From Mya arenaria (Eukaryota; Mollusca; Bivalvia; Myida; Myidae), in NCBI RefSeq assembly GCF_026914265.1, contig NC_069128.1, positions 30,990,460-31,054,459 on the forward strand: 64,000 bases of DNA, given 5' to 3'. The translations under genes and the position numbers were made by a program. Under the pieces are notes generated by a model. That model saw nothing but the letters and a program-made list of their open reading frames with translations, was not told the origin of the DNA and ran no database searches. The stretch's first letter is position 1, and each line of letters begins with the position of its first letter. Shown here piece by piece: positions 13,103 to 25,187 of the stretch.

Positions 13103-13193
13103 GCCTCGGTAGCGCAGTAGGTAGCGCGTCAGTCTCATAATCAACAATCACAGAGCGATCTGAAGGTCGTGAGTTCGATCCTCACCTGGGGCA
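13103..13193 (+). tRNA. trnM(cau): Elongator tRNA-Met(CAU), intron-containing
   Basis: The mature 73-nt sequence is nearly identical to animal elongator tRNA-Met: GCCTCGG acceptor strand, AGCGCAGTAGGTAGCGC D arm, CTCATAA anticodon loop, GTGAG/CTCAC T stem with TTCGATC loop, and discriminator A. An 18-nt intron (13140-13157, ATCAACAATCACAGAGCG) interrupts after position 37, the canonical nuclear site. The acceptor stem closes with two G-U pairs. A box and B box are intact, and TTTT follows at 13199. It is one of a series of same-strand copies and probably functional. Its intron has lost the ATG complement to the anticodon that most copies keep. Confidence 0.92.
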
Positions 13194-13198
13194 TAATG

Positions 13199-13202
13199 TT
13201 TT
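13199..13202 (+). terminator. Pol III terminator TTTT
   Basis: A four-T run begins 6 bases after the tRNA 3' end, the usual place and length for RNA polymerase III termination. Confidence 0.7.
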
Positions 13203-16200
13203 GTTATGATTTTCTGTTGTTGTTTTTTATTTCGTTTTGTTTGCTGCTCAGGAATCTACTGTCCAGATGATTTTCGGATATATAAGACAAACCACACTGT
13301 TCTATCATCTTTGCTTTTGGGCAAAGCGTCCACAACTGATTATTTGGTCGGGTTTCTGCGAAAATGTTAGCTTGTTTTACACTTGCTATAAATGCATAAA
13401 CCTTGAAAAATGTTGCCATGCGTTGTATACTTCGGATTAATCAGTAAACCGTAAAACATTCAGTACGAAACTGTAACAAAAAGCTCTGTTTGTAGACAAA
13501 ATAAGTGAACAAGGTTAAGAAATTGAAAGACCGAGAAAATAAGACACTTTTCCTGTGAATCGATTACTCTTTATGGCATTCTATACAGTTTTGGGAAACG
13601 AAATACGTATTTCCTATATTTTAATTGCACCTAATTACATTATATCGTCTAGATGTCTCCAATGGTAAACAGTTTTATTGATATAGTTATGTTGATACGT
13701 GTGTGTTCTGTTTGTAGTGTTTGTATGTTTGTATCTCTCGTTCAATGTCATTTTTTGCCACGTGTTTGGTATCTTATAACAGGTTTAATATTTGAATGAA
13801 TTACTACTGGTGTAGTTTTCATTAAAGTATTATTATTGTACGAGTCATATATTGCATTTTAAGAATGCTGATATTCATAATAATTAATTTGAGTGGTTTG
13901 TAAGGATATTATTTTATTGAAATGCAATTTAAGATTACGAGCAGTACCAGGCACATCGATGTTGTAAAGTTTAGTTTGTGTTTTTGAATACAATTGATTT
14001 GAGATTTACGTTTGATTGTACGTTTGGTACCTTCGTTATTTGTATTATTGTTGAACCAAAATGTTTTGTCAAAATTGTTCGATTCTCACCCGCTGCACAT
14101 ATGGTTATATTTATCAAGATAGTCTTATGTTTATCTACGGCTTTTAAATCACGCTAAAACGTAAATACCTCATACTAAACAAACATACGTTATAAAGTTT
14201 TTCAAAAGTAAACTTTGTTTAGGAATACTATATGTATTATTTACATTCTTAAGATATTTTGGGCTTTTGAGAAAGAGACAATTTTGATGATAAGCACGAT
14301 AAAATTATATTTACTGTGTAAGTCAAGATTAAGTTAAAATACCGACTTAATAAAATAAGCCAGTTCATCCTTTTAAGCTTTAGAATTCTCGAGAATGAGG
14401 GACCTGCAGTCTTAAGCAAGCCCAGGATGGTATCATTATACTGTGTTGTAAAATAATATTCAGAAATAAATACTAAAACCAGCAAAACCATCACGTCACT
14501 TTTGCGTCTCTAAATAAACAGAAAAAAACGCAGTTGACTAGGTAAAAGACGCAATCCCTTTGGGGATTAGCAAGATACATTCCCTGTTAATGGTTTGCTC
14601 CTAAATACATTCCATTGTCTGGAAGCTCTTTAGAGACATTCACAGTTTTGTTTCCGTCTATGTTATCGTCTTTGCATTATGGAATATCGCACTGTTTGAT
14701 ACTCGAAAGAGTTTTCATAGTTAACATATTTTATTTCAATTTAATTTAAATTAAACAGACATGCACGAATAACATTGTAACAAATCGGCAACGGATTCGA
14801 AGCTGCATAAATAGACACAGAACTAGACCATTGTTTGTGCATAATAATACAAACTGTGTTTATGGTATAATGATATTGTTTGTGTGACAAAAAGCTTACT
14901 TTGAAAAAGTTCTGACATGTCAGCAATGGTTTTTCTTGCATACAAAGTTCATTCTTGATTTTCCAAAAACGCTTCTCTTGCAAAGACCATAATCAAGTTG
15001 AGGATATTTAAAGAAATAAATGAAACACGAGTTTATCAACCCATAAAATAACTCGTCAAATCCTCGATAAGCAGAGACAGTCGCCATGAACATGACGACA
15101 TATATATACTAGGGTTAGATATGAAGGTAGACAGAATAATATTTGATATGTCTTGGTTCGAAAAAAGCAACGTTAAAATGTTTAGGCTAGAACAAATAAA
15201 AAAATGTCGGTAACATAAGTGAAGATTTAGTAATAATGAAGAGGAAGTCGCTTATAGAAATGTTTATATCCGTGACGGTCTGTAAGTAAACCCCGTACTT
15301 ATCGCGTTATCCAATATCTTCGAAGAATCAAAACAAATTCATCAGACGCAGAAGGTAATGTATATAGACACTCCACTTAACATGTGTTTCACATGATGAG
15401 TTTGATTCCGTTTTTGTAATCAGTTTAGTTATCTTATCTGGTGGCATTGGGCATAAACAATGGGTGAGTAATCTATTTCCTTTTAAGATCCAAATATTAC
15501 CTTAAGCTGAAAATATACTCCTCGTAAATGATAAAAACTTTGACACATTCTTACATTGAAGAAACCTGCCAAGTAGTATTTATAAAGTTTGAGTTTACAT
15601 TAATATTTATGCGAAAAACTAGATGTTAAGTTTGTTAAGGGGTTACTTATTTTTAAAGCCATACTCATTTAAAATGTGATACACAAAAAGGTTTATATGC
15701 CGTAGCAACAAACCTGATTGGGCAACCAAGAGGGTTTCATTCTTTAAGAGAGTTGGCCCTATTGTTTGTTCTAAAATACATATATTTGGATTTGTTTTTT
15801 GACACCGTACATTTGAATAGATATATTGTCATATTTCATGGTTTGTTTTTTTCTATTGTATTTCAAAGGCGGTACATAAAGATATCAAAACATGCATGGT
15901 AACGAAAAAAGTGAATTTAAAGGACACTATTAGCTCTTGGGTTTATATTTAGGAAAGAAATTGAATGAATAATTAGGTTTGATTTCCGAAATACCTAACA
16001 GAAAAAATCGTCGACAAAAAAGAAACACATGATTTAAGTATCTTCCAACAAACCTTTCAAAACAATAACAATAATCATTGAAATGTTGACAACTTTCGGT
16101 TCTCGTTTTTTTTTTGTTTATGACCCACCTTACGTGGTGTGATTAATTCCGTTATTGTCTGATTATTATTATGATTTTGTAGCTGTTTCATTTTCGAAAC

Positions 16201-17474
16201 AGTAGTATTAAGAATGTACTAATCATACATTGGACAGTTCAATGCATCAAATTATCATCATCAAGAAATGTTGGGGGTTTTCACCTTGAAACAGTCAACG
16301 AAACAGAAGTTTATTAAACTAGGAACATTTATACTGGATGACGACTGGATGACGAATTTTATGACTAAGAAAAAAACTAACGTAATCAAACGTTGAATGG
16401 CTGTTTCTAGTATTTATTATCAGTTTTTATCCTGTTTGTAATCGCGGACAACACAACATTCAGCAAGAACATGATTTAGATTATTGGCCTAACATTAAAT
16501 GCTGGGAATGCACGCGACCAATGCAGCTCAACTCTCCTGAGGTCCATGTTAAACTTTATTTTAATACTGAAAATTAATTCCGACTTGAGTATGATCAAGT
16601 ATTGACATCAATTGTATCCAAAAAGGCCAGGCAGTCCAATAACATATTGTTTAACATCATGTACATATTCCCCCGTGATTTGGAGCTGCATATGTTTCCA
16701 CAAAACTAGACTCCCGTCTGTGTATTAATAATGCAAGTTAATGTTCATCTGATCAGTGATAATTGTATTGTGATGTTGTTTGTGTCTCTTACAAGGCCAA
16801 AATTATAATCTACCCATGTTGTTTGAATTGCATTATAGGAACAAGGAAATATTATATTCATTTATTATCTGTAGTTATCTTTCTTTCCTGAGATATTTGT
16901 TTTTTGTATAAATTGCATTTCACGTTTTGTTCTCTTTGATTCATGTTCTGCTTACAATTTGTATTGTCTCTTATATTGTATTGGTAGAAATAAAGAAACT
17001 CTCCCTCTCTCCTGCCATCTCTTTCTGTCCCTGTTGGTGATAATTAGAGTAATTACATAACAGTGACATGTTCTTTGTAACTTATTCTTGTCAATCGGAA
17101 GACGGACGTTGTCAAATGGAAGTTAACTAGAGAGAGAGACTGACATCTTGAAAATGTTGGAATATATTTCCCACAAAAGAAACATCTGCAGGTAGACAAA
17201 ACATATGATATGCCTTGGTTTAAAACGGAAATCAACTTTTTAGGCTAGGACAAATTCAGTTCAGTATGTTAAGATACCAGACGCAGTAGGTAACTTTTTA
17301 AAGACACATCACTAAACAGGCCTTTAACATTACGAGTATCTAACATTTTAGCCGGATTTTTCATTCAAGATTATGGATTAAAAAAATGCGAGAACCTGTC
17401 GGCGGGTCCGGGCGTTAACAATTATGCGTTTCAGTTTTATTCCATGTAATAAAAGTAATCGTTTTTATTCATTT
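13203..17474. other. Non-coding stretch with tRNA 3' scrap and unit modules
   Basis: A decayed tRNA 3' end lies at 14077-14097 (GTTCGATTCTCACCCGCTGC), preceded by AACCAAAATGTTTTGTC. Equivalent scraps occur roughly 970 to 1050 bases after the tRNAs at 27053 and 34747. A module near 14340-14420 (TTAAGCTTTAGA...CTTAAGCAAGCCC) recurs at 25480, 28350, 29160, 36120, 39145 and 41150. The stretch 16490-16560 resembles 31440-31510. No coding region is supported. Confidence 0.5.
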
Positions 17475-18190
17475 GTTATAACACTTGGTCAGAAATACTT
17501 ACGTTCTGAACGTTTGTGAATATGGATCACCTTAGGTGAAACACTAATTCAGTAGATCAAACAATAGGATGTTTTTATTATATGTCTTTATGAAACTTAC
17601 TTTGTCAGAATACTTGACTACATATTGTCTGGAACATGTGTGAGTATTGGTCGCCTCGAGTCAACATTTATGTCAAATCATCGGAAGTTTTATTCAACGT
17701 CATTAAGTCAATAAATTATATTTTATTGTTATAAAACTTTGTCCAAAAACGTGTTTACATGTTGTTTTAATATACATGATGGTAACTGTGTCGAACTTCA
17801 GATAAAATTTAATAAAATGAATTTGTTCAAAAAGTCAAAAGTTTTTACACAGTTGTTTTATATTTGTGAACTTGGGTCATCTCAGGTCAAAAACTAGGTC
17901 AATAGGTGAAATTTTAGAAAATATTTACTCAGGTAAACGTGTTCCAAAAGTGTGTGTGCATTATATTTATCTTAGGCTGTTTTAAATAAAAGTCATCTTG
18001 GGTGAAAAACAAAGTCATTATTATAAATGTTCAGAAATATTTTCCTTTTTCTGGATATGAATTTAATTTTTAACTATTTTTTTTCAAAAATATCTGCGTG
18101 CATAAAATCTTTGATGATAATTGTGTTATCTCGAGCAAAAAACTATGTCTTTTGGAGGTATCTTTTAGCAAAAACTTATTTATTTATAAA
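17475..18190. repeat. Decayed tandem repeat of about 125-160 bp
   Basis: About five or six diverged units follow one another. Each has a segment resembling TATGAAACTTTGTCAGAATA, then a GTGAATATGGGTCA-like segment, then GGTCAAAAACTAGGTCAATA, best kept near 17880-17910. Positions of matching parts are roughly 17490, 17600, 17740, 17860, 17960 and 18100. The units are heavily mutated, so this is an old array. The unit resembles a tandem repeat type that I know to be common in bivalves, often inside Helitron-like elements; the family is inferred from memory. Confidence 0.6.
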
Positions 18191-20927
18191 TGATCATTTT
18201 TTACACACTAAGAGGATACTTTCCTATTATCTTCCTGAAATTTGATCAGGTTATTTGTATGAACATATCTCTAATATTAAGAAGAAATATGGGTCTTCCT
18301 TGTTTAAGAAAAACGGTCATTAGCTCAAATCTTAAGTTTGCAAAATTGCATCGTCTAATGAAAAATATGGCTTTAATACGGCGTTTCCGCATTTGCGTCT
18401 TGTTTTTTAATCAGTTTAACGGTCTTTTTCTGGTGACATTTTCCCAAAGTGTGAATGATAATTTTCCATTTGTGTTTAAAATAATGACGTTAACTGAGAA
18501 TGAACGCTTTGTAAAAGGCAAGCACTTTCACCCCTTCGATAATTGTATGAAAGTAGAGGCTTACCGACTCTGACATAAGACGAAATTTCCAAGAATCTTT
18601 TTATAGTTAAAGTGCACTAATGGCATAGGTTTATAAGTCAAGTGACAAATCGTTTATGGCAGCGTGAACTCATTTAGTTCATTAACCAAGAGTTATGTTT
18701 TTAAGTTAATTGGCGCTTTTGTATGATCCAAAAAAAATAATTGGTGGGTTCAGACACCTTACATTTTGATATATTCATCTGCACTTGTTTCGTACGATAA
18801 AATTTTCGTTGATTTTGTATACACCGGCCGATCTTTCATGATCCCTGTAGGTGGAGTTTCGCACAAAAGACCTGTTTCATGCATCCATAAAGCATGAAAT
18901 AAATCTCAATAATTGTCTAAATAAACGCGAAATTTAACGAAAAATTAAAATTACACAAAAAAGAAATGTAATGGGAAATATAAATACAGGATTGATTCGG
19001 ACTGTTCGTGCATTCATGTAGTATGTACGCTCAGCCACGATATTTCAAATTTTCTAAGAAGCGCTTTAAATACATCATAAACTCAGTCTATGTTCACTAA
19101 AGAAAAAACAAACATAATTTTAAAAGTGATGTTTAGCCAGATAAACGTCTTGGAAGAACATTGAAATTAACTGTCTTTCATCTATATTGTTCTACTGATT
19201 AATGATATTTAAATTTGAAGCTACAGCAAGTATTCCTTAATGAAACAAAGCACATGAAAGAGGTTAGCATAACCTAAACAATCAGTGGATAAATTTCAAT
19301 GGTGTTAAAGGTAAAATAAACTTTTATCATGATGCTAAAAGTATTTCAAACTGTAGACAAATATATGACTTTGATGACATCAACAGTTCCAGTTAACGAG
19401 CTGTTAATATGTACACCGTAGTCTTTACAACCTTAAAATGTTTTACAAGGTTGAGCATGTGCTAAACAAGTATATCACTGAGCGAGGAGCAAAATAAATC
19501 GAGATAATTCTTATTGAAAAGATGTTGCCTGTCAACTGAAACCCTTGTATACAAGCTGCTTGTAAACAAGTATATCACTGAATTAGCAGCACCATCTTAT
19601 TCCTCAAATGGAAATGCTCCAAGGAACAAATGACGATATTGTACATTTTATCTGAAAGAAAAATCAAGTGTTTTCTTATTCAAATCTAATTGAAAGTGAT
19701 TGATGCAACCCTTAACCTCTTGTATGGTAGAATATGTGACCTATATGACCTCAAGAGTAGTTCATATTTATTATGACTTCGACTATTGAATGCATATGCA
19801 TTTGATGACGAACATGCGTTGGCCAGAAGTTTGTAATACTCCAGGGACAACCCCATTAGCCAGAAAACGACAAAAAGGCGAATACACGATAGGCAACACT
19901 TCATACTTCAAATGCTTAAAATATCGCCATCAATAAAAGTAAGGGTTTTCGCTTAGAAAAGGTATGCGAAACACTACCAGCTGTTTTGGATGATGACTAG
20001 GGGACGACTTTTCAGAATTATGTTGATACTATTGAACGCTGAACTGATACTTCTAGCAAATGATAGATATTGATCGGAATATTCATCATCATTATTTTTG
20101 CAAACTAAGACCATGCAACCTATACAAACCTGATTTAAAGTATTATCACTATCATGAAATGATTATAAGCACTCGACCAAAACAGTTTTACTGTCGACAG
20201 TTCTATGTTTTACAGCATTTTAATACCGGGAATTCATTCCGACCTTATGAACAAACAAATTATTGGACGTGACCTTCATCTGTGCATTGATTTGTGATTA
20301 AGGCAAATAGTTGTTCTGTTATCAAGCTCTTAATTTACCTGATAATGCCAGTCGCTTGATTAAACATGCATTTACAAGAATAATAAATTAATGTTTGAAT
20401 GGTGTGGCATTTGCAAAACAAGCGAAAATAGCATTTAGCCTTTTATCGCTTACGCCAAACTAAATTGTCTTTTATGTTTATCATCAAGCGTTGATAAAAA
20501 ATATCTAGCTATCCTAAAAAAGAAACAAACTCGAGTAAAATAAACTAATAATTAATGAATGACATCATATTTTGAGTATAAATACATCATTTTATGATAT
20601 CAAATGCCAATAATACTTGGGTAAAGATTGAATCATGTTCTATTGTCGGAATTATTGCAAAGGAAATCAAAATTAGTCGGCGAGGTCTTTGATCATGTGG
20701 GTTTTTGTTTCGATGAGTAAGCCCAAATCCTATCCGTTGACGCTAAAGGTAGATACGATTTTGTATGTTCTTAGATATTTGTAACTATTTTAGATAAAAT
20801 TGTATGCATTTTGGTAACTGTTTTCTTTTTGGTTATCCAATTGATTCATACGATGATACACTCTTAATTAGATTTACTTAATTACACGAGTTTGGGTTTG
20901 GCGTGACTTTGTCCGGAGGGACGAAGT
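18191..20927. other. Non-coding stretch with a copy of module C
   Basis: The part 18415-18580 (GTGACATTTTCCCAAAG ... GTAAAAGGCAAGCACTTTCA) is homologous to modules near 43400, 44110, 44700, 45440, 52260, 53000 and 59850. A 127-codon open frame at 18190-18573 runs across it but is not conserved in the other copies. No gene is recognised in the remainder. Confidence 0.5.
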
Positions 20928-20983
20928 GACGTTATAAAAACAAGCTGTAAAAACGTAAACGCCATTCAATGTAATATCAACAT

Positions 20984-21074
20984 GCATCGGTAGCGCAGTA
21001 GGTAGCGCGTCACTCACATTATAAATGATCATAGGGCGATCTGAATGTTGTGAGCTCAATCCTCACCCGGTGCA
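20984..21074 (+). pseudogene. tRNA-Met(CAU) pseudogene with intron
   Basis: This is a full-length copy with the intron but altered where it matters. U33 is A, A37 is T, one anticodon-stem pair is broken, the T loop reads CTCAATC instead of TTCGATC, and no TTTT follows closely. The acceptor shows a paired change (GCATCGG with CCGGTGC, so C3-G70 has become A3-T70). That could mean a period under selection before decay, or chance. The upstream GACGTTAT element is kept at 20928-20935. Confidence 0.75.
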
Positions 21075-23663
21075 TGACGTTTCGGTTAAATAATGCAACT
21101 GTTATTAAGGTCAATTTACATTTTTTAGAGATTAGATTTTGAATATTTAGACCTTCTTTTTGAAATATGATGTATGTATTTTGTTCTACTTATGAATTTT
21201 TCGTTCATGACCTTATTCCCAATAATAGAGCAAAACAAAGTCTGTTATTTTTGCGTGGCAAAATAAGCAAAAATCATGTTCATAAACACAAAAAGACACA
21301 TTTTCGGCAGAGCAAAATATTTTGCTTTTAATAGATTGGCCCACTTTGGATTATATTGTCTAAAATTTTTAGGTTTAATTCTTTTGTAAAGTTGAATTCA
21401 TTGTAATGCAGGATACTCTCAATCGGAATGCTAGTATTTTAGTCGTTAGTAACATGCAGAACATGGATAACGCAGTGGTGGTGCCAATATAAGTCATCCA
21501 TTTATATTGTATTCAGTAAAATAAACCACCCGCAGAATGTACTCTGATCACATGATTTCGATACATTTATCAGTCTTGGCATTTTAACCAAATACTAAAG
21601 TGCAATTCTGGGGGTGCCTTCCTATACCCACTGTCTAATGATACAAGCTCTATAGAAGGCTTGGTGATTTATACATTGAATAGTTGTTGCCATTAAGTTC
21701 AGACTATCCAGCGTGTTTTCGATATATTATAGTAAAAAATATCGTCAACAATAAAAATAAAATGATGATACAAACACATTATACACATGCTCATTTGCAA
21801 ACGGACCCACCCCCACATATAACAATTTTATAGTCGTTTAAGTAATTATTCAATGTAGTTAGAAATGATGACGTCTGACTTTAAATATTTATATTAGAAT
21901 GCAAACCAAGAACCCATAAAGCAGAGACACTTTAAATATCTGGATCATGTAAATATTTATAAAATGCTTTATTAGCAATCCAACAATTACAGTTGGCTCA
22001 AATCCTGCTTTATAATATGTATATATAGGTGTGTCCTTTTTTCATTTTCGAAATTGATTGTTATTAAATAACCTAAACCTTTTTCTGTCGAAAGACTATA
22101 AAGATTAAAAACGGAGGTAAAAACAAACAACGATACATTCATCATCACTCCTTTTTCAAATTGAAAACATAACCAAAATCCTGCGGGAGATTCAGAACAT
22201 TAAAACGAAAACCTTGCACGCGACCAATACATCCAACATCTCGTTATTTCCATGCTTAAGTTTGAAAAAGTGATACCATAAATGTAATGTGCAATTTAAA
22301 AGTTCAAACTTGCATGTTCTTTTCTTATTTTCGAATGGAACTTTGACGAATAAATCTAGTCGTTTTGTTAACATAGACACGCATCGACTGGAGATAATTG
22401 ATGTCATCGTCCTTACAAGGCATATTGTAATTTAATTGTTATGCCATATTAAAAAAGTAGTGTTTTTCTCTTTTTTATTTTTTCTTCCTTATGTTTTATT
22501 CAGTGATAATTTCTTTATTTTTTTGATAAGTCATATAAGAAACAAATACGTCGAAGTATGTCATATCTATAGGTATCTATATTTGCATGTATCGTATCTT
22601 GACTGTTGTGACCACTGGATTAATTTATTTAGAGCGGTTGTTGTTTATATGAAGTTGATAATTAATGAGAATTGTAATACGGACATTTTTTCTTATATTT
22701 CGCTTATTTTCGATAAGATTTTATTTTAAGTTATGCAGGCTTCAATGAGTTTTTTTTAATATTGCTATCATCGTTATGTGCGAGTATTTGAAACAGGTTT
22801 GCATCAACTAATGACCCCTTATACTGGCTGACTTATTCAAAGGCGGTTTCCAAAAAAAAAATAATGATTGACTTAGTGTAATTACTCGAGCATATGTTAA
22901 GTTTGACTATATGCGAGTACAAGAGTACGGAAAAACGGGATGGATCGCGTCTTCCAAGCTTCAATATTGTGGTTTAATAAATGTTTGAAGTTTCAGTCTT
23001 GTCTTTGGGCTTTGCCCTTAATTGAGTTTGATCCTTTTGCATTGAAACAAATTCAACGCAACTTTGTGTGGCTTGATTTATAGACCATTGAAACAAAAAC
23101 ACATAATGCTGCAATATGAGTTTTAAAAAAGGAACGTTATCGGGACCTCAATCTGGACAAGGTCACTATGTTTATTCTTGCCAGGGTCACAATGTATGTT
23201 GCTTCCATTCATCGTAATGATCAAATGACAATAAAAGTAAAAAGTCAATGTGTTGAGTGATGACGATGTTGAGATTGTTGTCCTCTGGGGTGGTCATGAG
23301 TTATCATTCGATGTCTAAAATGCGAAATATTAAGATTCTTATCAATTATTTACATTTATTCATCAACTAACGTATGCCGCAAAAAACTTTCTAAAATTCA
23401 CTGACAAAGCAAAAATTGTTGCCACCGCAATCTAGTTTCCCTTTCTCCATTATTTCCTTGGATCTTTAAAGTTGTTTAAATTAACTACACTCTTCGAAGG
23501 GTCAGCTTTAAAATTAACGTTCAATGTAGGTAACACGTGTTCCCCGGTTTCGTATGCATATACGTTTTACAGTTTGATAATCTGTATTTATGTTTCTAGA
23601 TACGTATACGTAACCAAAATGTTTACGAATATGCTAATCCTCACCTGGGGCTCTTTCTTATTT
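21075..23663. other. Non-coding stretch: modules A and B and tRNA scraps
   Basis: Module A is at about 22070-22270 and module B at about 23190-23420. Next comes a much-decayed tRNA 5' end (GTTCCCCGG near 23539) and, about 95 bases on, a tRNA 3' scrap (ATCCTCACCTGGGGCTC, 23636-23652). The Helentron is inserted immediately after. Short open frames at 22192, 22436 and 23472 lie on these modules and are not called. Confidence 0.5.
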
Positions 23664-23664
23664 T

Positions 23665-23686
23665 TATGCCCCCGAAGGTGGGCATA
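23665..23686. other. Terminal hairpin of the Helentron
   Basis: TATGCCC and GGGCATA are inverted around a short loop. A hairpin close to the 3' terminus is a hallmark of Helitron-type elements. Confidence 0.75.
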
Positions 23687-23697
23687 TTAAAATCGCA

Positions 23698-23754
23698 CCG
23701 TCCGTTCGTCCGTCTGTCCGTCCGTCCGTCCCTCCGTCCGTCCGTGTGTCCGGC
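23698..23754. repeat. GTCC microsatellite inside the Helentron
   Basis: About 14 imperfect GTCC/GTCT/GTTC repeats lie between the hairpin end and the tandem core. On the element's own strand this is the ACGG microsatellite typical of pearl elements. Confidence 0.9.
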
Positions 23755-23764
23755 TCAATAACTC

Positions 23765-25028
23765 GTGTCCGGGCTGTAACTTTCCCTTGTATGGACAGAT
23801 TTTAAAATAACTTGCCACATGTGTTCCACATACCAAGACGACGTGTCGCGTGCAAGACATGTGTCCCTTCCTCTAAGGTCAAGGTCACACTTAGTGTTTA
23901 TTCACAATGGAGTGCTGCATATAGGACATAGAGTAAAGGTTGTCGTGTCCGGGCTGTAACTTTCCCTTGTATGGACAGATTTTAAAATAACTTGCCACAT
24001 GTGTTCCTCATACCAAGACGACGTGTCGCGTGCAAGACCCGTGTCCCTACCTCTAAGGTCAAGGTCACACTTAGTATTTATTCACAATGGAGTGCTGCAT
24101 ATAGGACATAGAGTATAGGTTGTTGTGTCCGGGCTGTAACTTTCCCTTGTATGGACAGATTTTAATATAACTTGTCACATGTGTTCCACATACCAAGACG
24201 ACGTGTCGCGTGCAAGACCCATGTCCTTACCTCTAAGGTCAAGGTCACACTTAGTATTTATTCACAATGGAGTGCTGCATATAGGACATCGAGTATAGGT
24301 TGTTGTGTCCGGGCTGTAACTTTCCCTTGTATGGACAGATTTTAAAATAACTTTCCACATGTGTTCCTCATACCAAGACGACGTGTCGCGTGCAAGACCC
24401 GTGTCCATACCTCTAAGGTCAAGGTCATACTTAGTATTTATTCACAATGGAGTGTTGCATATAGGACATAGAGTATAGGTTGTTGTGTCCGGGCTGTAAC
24501 TTTCCCTTGTATGGACAGATTTTAAAATAACTTGCCACATGTGTTCCACATACCAAGACGACGTGTCGCGTGCAAGACCTATGTCCTTACCTCTAAGGTC
24601 AAGATCACACTTAGTATTTATTCACAATGGAGTGCTGCATATAAGGACATAGAGTATAGGTTCTCGTGTCCGGGCTGTAACTTTCCCTTGTAAGGACATA
24701 ATTTAAAAATAACTTCCACATGTGTTTCATATACCAAGACGACGTGTCGCATGCAAGACCCGTGTCCCTACCTCTAGGGTCAAGGTCACACTTAGGTGTT
24801 TATTCACAATGGAATGCTGCATATATAAGAACATAGAGTATAGGTTGTCGTGTCCGGGCTGTAACTTTCTCTTGTATGGACAAATTTAAAAATGACTTGC
24901 CACTTGTGTCAGACATACCAAGACGACGTGTCGCGTGCAAGACCCATGTCCCTACCTCTAAGGTCAAGGTCACACTAAGTGTTTATTCACAATGGAATGC
25001 TGCTTATATGGACATTACAGTGTAGGTT
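23765..25028. repeat. Seven 180-bp tandem units (Helentron core)
   Basis: Units start with GTGTCCGGGCTGTAACTTTC at 23765, 23945, 24125, 24305, 24485, 24666 and 24850. The first five are exactly 180 bp and nearly identical. The two at the right are 181-184 bp and more diverged, suggesting that the array grew from that side by unequal exchange. Each contains GACGACGTGTCGCGTGCAAG and AAGGTCAAGGTCACACTTAG. Confidence 0.95.
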
Positions 25029-25187
25029 GTCAAGTATGGGTGGTATTTTTTATGTTTAGAGGCAATTTAAAATAACTTATATGTTTTTGACACGTAAAGG
25101 CAAGATCAACTTTTCATATACTGACCTTGTTCATAGGTCAATGTCACATTCTTGAGCATTCGTCACATACTGTGACAGCTCTTGTTT

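Larger units (their letters stand above)
23664..25187 (-). mobile_element. Pearl-like non-autonomous Helentron
   Basis: Read on the minus strand, the element starts AACAAGAGCTGTCACAG, passes through seven 180-bp tandem units, then a microsatellite of ACGG type, and ends with a short hairpin (TATGCCCACCTTCGGGGGCAT) followed by a T/A-rich junction. This order (5' end, tandem core, ACGG microsatellite, hairpin near the 3' end) matches bivalve pearl elements, regarded as non-autonomous Helitron/Helentron relatives. It encodes no protein. It sits in a decayed tRNA unit. The paralogous segments at 28830-28860 and 38870-38895 lack it and show an uninterrupted junction, with no evident target duplication, as expected for this class. 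Confidence 0.85.

Noticed and set aside
18190-18573. 127-codon open frame
   Set aside because: It spans the end of a decayed tandem repeat and a module-C copy. Other module-C copies have stops, and no domain is recognisable.
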